From positions 1 through 8,875 of the forward strand of contig DTYY01000231.1 in NCBI GenBank assembly GCA_012961645.1: 8,875 nucleotides of DNA, given 5' to 3'. The position numbers and the translations under genes are program-made. Position 1 is the stretch's first letter. Each line of letters opens with the position of its first letter. Positions 5,742 through 8,875 of this stretch are shown in pieces. Origin of the DNA: Methanosarcinales archaeon (lineage in GTDB: Archaea; Halobacteriota; Methanosarcinia; Methanosarcinales; Methanogasteraceae). Under the pieces are notes generated by a model. The model was not told where the DNA came from. It made no database searches and saw only the letters and a program-made list of their open reading frames with translations.

Positions 5742-5754
5742 GGCATACTATACA

Positions 5755-6600
5755 ATGATTCTTTACATGATTCCGGGAATCGATTCGTACAATGAGATCC
5801 AGGAAGAACTGAAGTTTTTAACAACATCTGGCGTCCGCATCAAGCTGCTGGTCAGTCTGAACAAAGAAAAAATGACTGTGGATCAATTCAGAGAAGAATT
5901 TGGTTATCGAACCTCCACCATCCTGCCGGTGCTTGCTGAGCTCAAGTCAAAGGATCTGATATACAAGGATGACCGACAATATGGTGTGACACCGTATGGA
6001 AAACTGATCTCGTCCAAGTTGATTGATTTCATCGAGACACTGTCTATGTTCAAAACACAGGAACGATTCTGGAAGAATCATGAAACTCACGTGATTCCCA
6101 ATCTGTTTTTCAGAAATATCGGATCTTTGAGCAGGTCCACCATCATAGAAGATATGCCTGCAGACCTGTTTGCGACGCACAGGCATTTTACAGAACTACT
6201 TGAGGAATGCGAGGTTGTAAACGGGGTTTCACCATTCATACATCCGGATTTTCCAGATCGTTTCGGAGCATTCGTCGAGAGCGGGGCAGTGGTGCACATT
6301 GTGGTGACATATCCGGTACTGAAACTGATGTGTGAACGGTACAAGGATGCGCTGCATCATGTTGCAGCATTGCCGAACTTCAGTTTGAGGGTGATAGAGG
6401 AGGATGTGAAGGTCGCGTTCACAGTGACAGAGAAGATTCTGTCGCTTGGGTTTTTCAGACCTGATGGCACGTACGATTACAGCATGGATCTCGTCAGCGA
6501 AGATGCTGCTGCAATTGAATGGGGAAACATGCTCTTTGCATATTACTGGGATCGGGCTACGGACATCACTGATCAGGATTGTGCGCGAATCCTTAAGTGA
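5755..6600 (+). CDS. FilR1/DUF1724-family winged-helix transcription regulator
   Basis: The protein has 281 aa from ATG 5755, or 277 aa from ATG 5767, which the TATA position favours. Residues about 15-85 form a winged helix-turn-helix: helices at FLTTSGVRIKLLVSL, the helix-turn-helix MTVDQFREEFGYRTSTILPVLAELKSK (two helices, 40-66), and a wing at DLIYKDDRQYGVTPYG (67-82). The remainder (about 110-270) resembles the FilR1 middle domain (formerly DUF1724), with the LSLGFFRPDGTYD and LVSEDAAAIEWG segments near the C-terminus typical of this group. The family is abundant in Methanosarcina-like archaea; members are thought to sense ligands, but few targets are known. Here the gene stands alone, with a palindrome upstream and EF-2 convergent downstream. 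Candidate targets are itself, the prenyltransferase, or the archaellin operon; this is inference. There is no membrane segment. Confidence 0.85.
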   Translation: MILYMIPGIDSYNEIQEELKFLTTSGVRIKLLVSLNKEKMTVDQFREEFGYRTSTILPVLAELKSKDLIYKDDRQYGVTPYGKLISSKLIDFIETLSMFKTQERFWKNHETHVIPNLFFRNIGSLSRSTIIEDMPADLFATHRHFTELLEECEVVNGVSPFIHPDFPDRFGAFVESGAVVHIVVTYPVLKLMCERYKDALHHVAALPNFSLRVIEEDVKVAFTVTEKILSLGFFRPDGTYDYSMDLVSEDAAAIEWGNMLFAYYWDRATDITDQDCARILK

Positions 6601-6621
6601 TTGACGCGCGCAAAGGCAACC

Positions 6622-6648
6622 AGCAGAGAACCGGGGGGGCTCTCTGCT
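6622..6648. terminator. Stem-loop between the convergent regulator and EF-2 genes
   Basis: AGCAGAGA (6622-6629) pairs perfectly with TCTCTGCT (6641-6648) around an 11-nt loop containing seven G residues (6633-6639). It fills the 47-nt gap between the two stop codons. No T-run follows on either strand, so it may act more as a 3'-end stabiliser than as a classical terminator. Confidence 0.4.
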
Positions 6649-8837
6649 CATTCACTCACAAAATCACTTGGCTTTGGCATTCCTGGCTTCAAGCCCTTCC
6701 TGATCCTGATCTGCTGCACGATATCCGGCAGCAGGTTCCTTGGAAGCGGCTCAAAACCGGCAAACTCGGTGCTCCAGAGGGCTCTTCCCTCGGTTGCAGA
6801 CCGAAGATCTCCTGCAAACCCGAATAACTCTGCGACAGGCGCTTTTGATTCGATGTCGGTGACGTCGCCCTCCTGTGTCATGCTCAGTATCGCGCCTCTC
6901 CTTCCCTGAATCTCTGAGATCGCGCCACCCATCTGATCCTGCGGTACCTGGATGAAGACCTTCTGGTACGGTTCGAGCAGTGTCACATCAGACATCAGGA
7001 TTCCTGCCTGAATCGCCTGCCGCACAGCCGGTATCACCTGCGCGGGACCGCGGTGCACGGCATCTTCGTGCAGCTTGACATCGATCAGCCTCAGCTTGAT
7101 GCCCTGGCTCGGTTCTCTTGACATCGGACCTGCTGTTGTTGCCTCCTCAAATCCCTCGATGATCAGTTCCATCGTCTCGCGCAGGTACTGGATACCCTTG
7201 GTCATATCGAGCAGCATATTCGTATCTGATATCGCAACGACGCTCTTTGCTTCCTCCTTGTCCATACCAGCCTCGATCAGTTTATCACGCCTCTCGATCT
7301 TGTCCATGCGCATAGTAATCTCGCCTGATTTGATCAGATCAACAACCTCCTGCTCAAGCGGCGAAACCTCGATATAGAACCGGTTGTGCCTGTTCGGCGA
7401 TTTTCCTTCGACCGGTCCTGCCGCACCTGTCACAGTCTCACGGTAGACCACGATCGGCTCAGATGTGGTGATCTCGACACCCTTGTCCCTCTCGATCCGG
7501 TGGGCTATGATCTCAAGGTGCAGTTCACCCATCCCTGAAAGCAGGTGTTCGCCGGTCTCCTCGTCGATCTTTACATATAGTGTCGGGTCCTCCTTCGAGA
7601 CCTGCCTTAAGACCTCGATCAGCTTCGGGAGATCCCGCATATGTTTTGCCTCGACTGCCACCGTGACCACAGGCTCGCTTGCATGTCTGATCGTCTCAAA
7701 CGGAGTCATTTCCTGAAGAGTGGTGGCTGTGCTGCCCACGATCGCATTCTTAAGCCCGGTGACCGCCGCAATATTTCCTGCAGGTATCTTCTCGACCTCA
7801 AGCCGATCGGGGCCCATGAATACCCCTACCTGCTGGATCCGGTCGGTGCCCGGCACGCCTGATATGTACAACTCCTGACCGCGATGAATCGTTCCGCTGA
7901 AGAGCCTGCCCGTCGCAATCTCACCTGCGTGTGGGTCTCTTGTGATCTTGGTGATCATGAGCGCGGTCTCGCCGTTTGGATCGCATCCGGTCATCTGTTT
8001 TCCGATTCCGGAGTCCGCATCTCCATGCCAGATCACTGGAACCCGGCGTTTCTGGGATACGAGCGGGTCTGGCAGGTGCCTGATCACCATGTCGTTTAAA
8101 ACCTCGTGAAGCGGGCATTTCTGAGCAAGCTCCTTCATATTACCTTTGGTACAGTAGTCATATATTTCTTTGAAGCTTATACCACTCTTCTGCATGTAAG
8201 AAACGCTGATAGCCCAGTTATACAGTGCTGATCCGAATGCAACATTTCCTTCTGATGCATCAAGCCGCCATTCCTTGTATTTTTCCTCGCTCATCCCTTT
8301 AATCAATTTATTTACATTATCGATAACTTTTCCAAGTTTGATCTGCATATTCTGAGCATCGACCTGCAATTCATTGATCAACCGATCGACTTTGTTGATG
8401 AAGAGCACTGGAGTGACATTCTCTTTCAGCGCCTGCCTAAGCACGGTCTCTGTCTGCGGCATCGCGCCTTCAACGGCATCGACAACCACGATCGCACCAT
8501 CGACAGCCCGCATCGCACGTGTCACATCGCCTCCGAAATCGACGTGCCCCGGGGTGTCTATCAGGTTGATCAAGTATTCGTCACCCTCGAACTCGTGCAC
8601 CATGGAGACGTTTGCAGCATCAATCGTGATGCCTCGTTCCTGTTCCTCCTCATCGAAGTCCATAAAGAGCTGCCTGCCTGCCAGTTCCTTCGATATCATG
8701 CCTGCGCCTGCAAGCAGGTTGTCTGTGAGCGTGGTCTTTCCATGATCGATGTGCGCAACGATACCGATGTTCCTGATATTTTCAGGGCGGTTCATCAGTT
8801 CGCGGACACGTTCAACCATTTTTTTCTTCGTACCCAT
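6648..8837 (-). CDS. fusA: Translation elongation factor 2 (aEF-2)
   Basis: This full-length 729-aa GTPase drives ribosomal translocation. GTP-binding motifs are AHIDHGKT (28-35), RGITI in switch I (68-72), DTPGH (94-98) and NKVD (148-151). Domains II-V follow in the normal order. Domain IV carries HRGPAQ, where His595 is the residue modified to diphthamide in archaea and eukaryotes. That motif, and the absence of the bacterial G' insert seen in EF-G, identify it as archaeal EF-2. The ATG at 8837 is preceded by GAGGTAA at a normal distance. The promoter is not visible and probably lies beyond the window edge. In many euryarchaea this gene is followed by the EF-1A gene (tuf); here the next gene is the convergent regulator, so that linkage is broken. 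No defects are seen. Confidence 0.98.
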   Translation of the reverse strand: MGTKKKMVERVRELMNRPENIRNIGIVAHIDHGKTTLTDNLLAGAGMISKELAGRQLFMDFDEEEQERGITIDAANVSMVHEFEGDEYLINLIDTPGHVDFGGDVTRAMRAVDGAIVVVDAVEGAMPQTETVLRQALKENVTPVLFINKVDRLINELQVDAQNMQIKLGKVIDNVNKLIKGMSEEKYKEWRLDASEGNVAFGSALYNWAISVSYMQKSGISFKEIYDYCTKGNMKELAQKCPLHEVLNDMVIRHLPDPLVSQKRRVPVIWHGDADSGIGKQMTGCDPNGETALMITKITRDPHAGEIATGRLFSGTIHRGQELYISGVPGTDRIQQVGVFMGPDRLEVEKIPAGNIAAVTGLKNAIVGSTATTLQEMTPFETIRHASEPVVTVAVEAKHMRDLPKLIEVLRQVSKEDPTLYVKIDEETGEHLLSGMGELHLEIIAHRIERDKGVEITTSEPIVVYRETVTGAAGPVEGKSPNRHNRFYIEVSPLEQEVVDLIKSGEITMRMDKIERRDKLIEAGMDKEEAKSVVAISDTNMLLDMTKGIQYLRETMELIIEGFEEATTAGPMSREPSQGIKLRLIDVKLHEDAVHRGPAQVIPAVRQAIQAGILMSDVTLLEPYQKVFIQVPQDQMGGAISEIQGRRGAILSMTQEGDVTDIESKAPVAELFGFAGDLRSATEGRALWSTEFAGFEPLPRNLLPDIVQQIRIRKGLKPGMPKPSDFVSE

Positions 8838-8875
8838 ATATCTTACCTCTAATTAAAATTATCAGATTATCATTA

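Noticed and set aside
6229..6651. 140-aa minus-strand frame opposite the regulator
   Set aside because: It overlaps the well-supported regulator, and its Cys/Arg-rich sequence shows no domain.
8374..8745. Ser-rich plus-strand frames opposite EF-2 (also 7075-7377, 7465-7716)
   Set aside because: They are shadows of highly conserved EF-2 coding sequence; the Ser/Ile-rich pattern comes from antisense reading of GA-rich codons.
1..8875. CRISPR arrays, insertion sequences, integration sites, toxin-antitoxin or defence genes
   Set aside because: I found no regularly spaced repeats, transposase or nuclease motifs. The tRNA-Glu has no visible second copy of its 3' end that would mark an integrated element.
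8850..8875. AT-rich stretch before EF-2 as its promoter
   Set aside because: A TATA box there would place the transcription start inside or after the ribosome-binding site, so the real promoter is probably outside the window.

Overview
The window comes from a euryarchaeon. The evidence is an archaeal-type EF-2 with the diphthamide-site motif HRGPAQ, two class III signal-peptide archaellins, TATA-box promoters close to start codons, and a winged-helix regulator of the FilR1/DUF1724 family, which is found mainly in methanogens and their relatives. A cytochrome c maturation pair (CcmD and the cysteine form of CcmE), a long-chain-type polyprenyl diphosphate synthase and a UbiA-family prenyltransferase suggest a lineage with c-type cytochromes and a polyprenylated membrane electron carrier (methanophenazine or menaquinone). 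Methanosarcina- or ANME-like archaea, or relatives of Archaeoglobi, would fit. The exact taxon cannot be settled by eye.

Layout. 16-108 (-): tRNA-Glu(UUC) with a T-run downstream. 213-1641 (+): a compact operon of ccmD (43 aa), ccmE (overlapping ccmD) and a polyprenyl diphosphate synthase, ending in a hairpin plus T-run. 1652-4525 (-): an archaellin operon facing it; reading leftwards it holds archaellin A (3587-4525), archaellin B (2474-3577), a short relic of a third archaellin N-terminus (about 2386-2432) and a secreted, C-terminally anchored protein of unknown function (1652-2359). 4526-4868: an AT-rich divergent control region with TATA boxes and two small inverted repeats. 4869-5693 (+): UbiA-family prenyltransferase. 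5695-5717: a perfect 10-bp-arm palindrome. 5755-6600 (+): FilR1/DUF1724 regulator. 6622-6648: stem-loop between convergent genes. 6648-8837 (-): full-length EF-2.

How the genes fit together. CcmD/CcmE belong to heme delivery for c-type cytochromes. The adjacent prenyl synthase and the UbiA enzyme 3.2 kb away could make and attach the isoprenoid tail of the membrane carrier that passes electrons to such cytochromes; this functional link is inferred. The archaellin genes build the archaellum filament. They are recent tandem duplicates with nearly identical ends, divergent sequon-rich centres, and a decayed third copy behind them. The points most worth checking are the probable upstream frameshifted start of the UbiA enzyme, the archaellin relic, and the altered second aspartate-rich motif of the prenyl synthase. 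I found no CRISPR array, transposase or phage gene.
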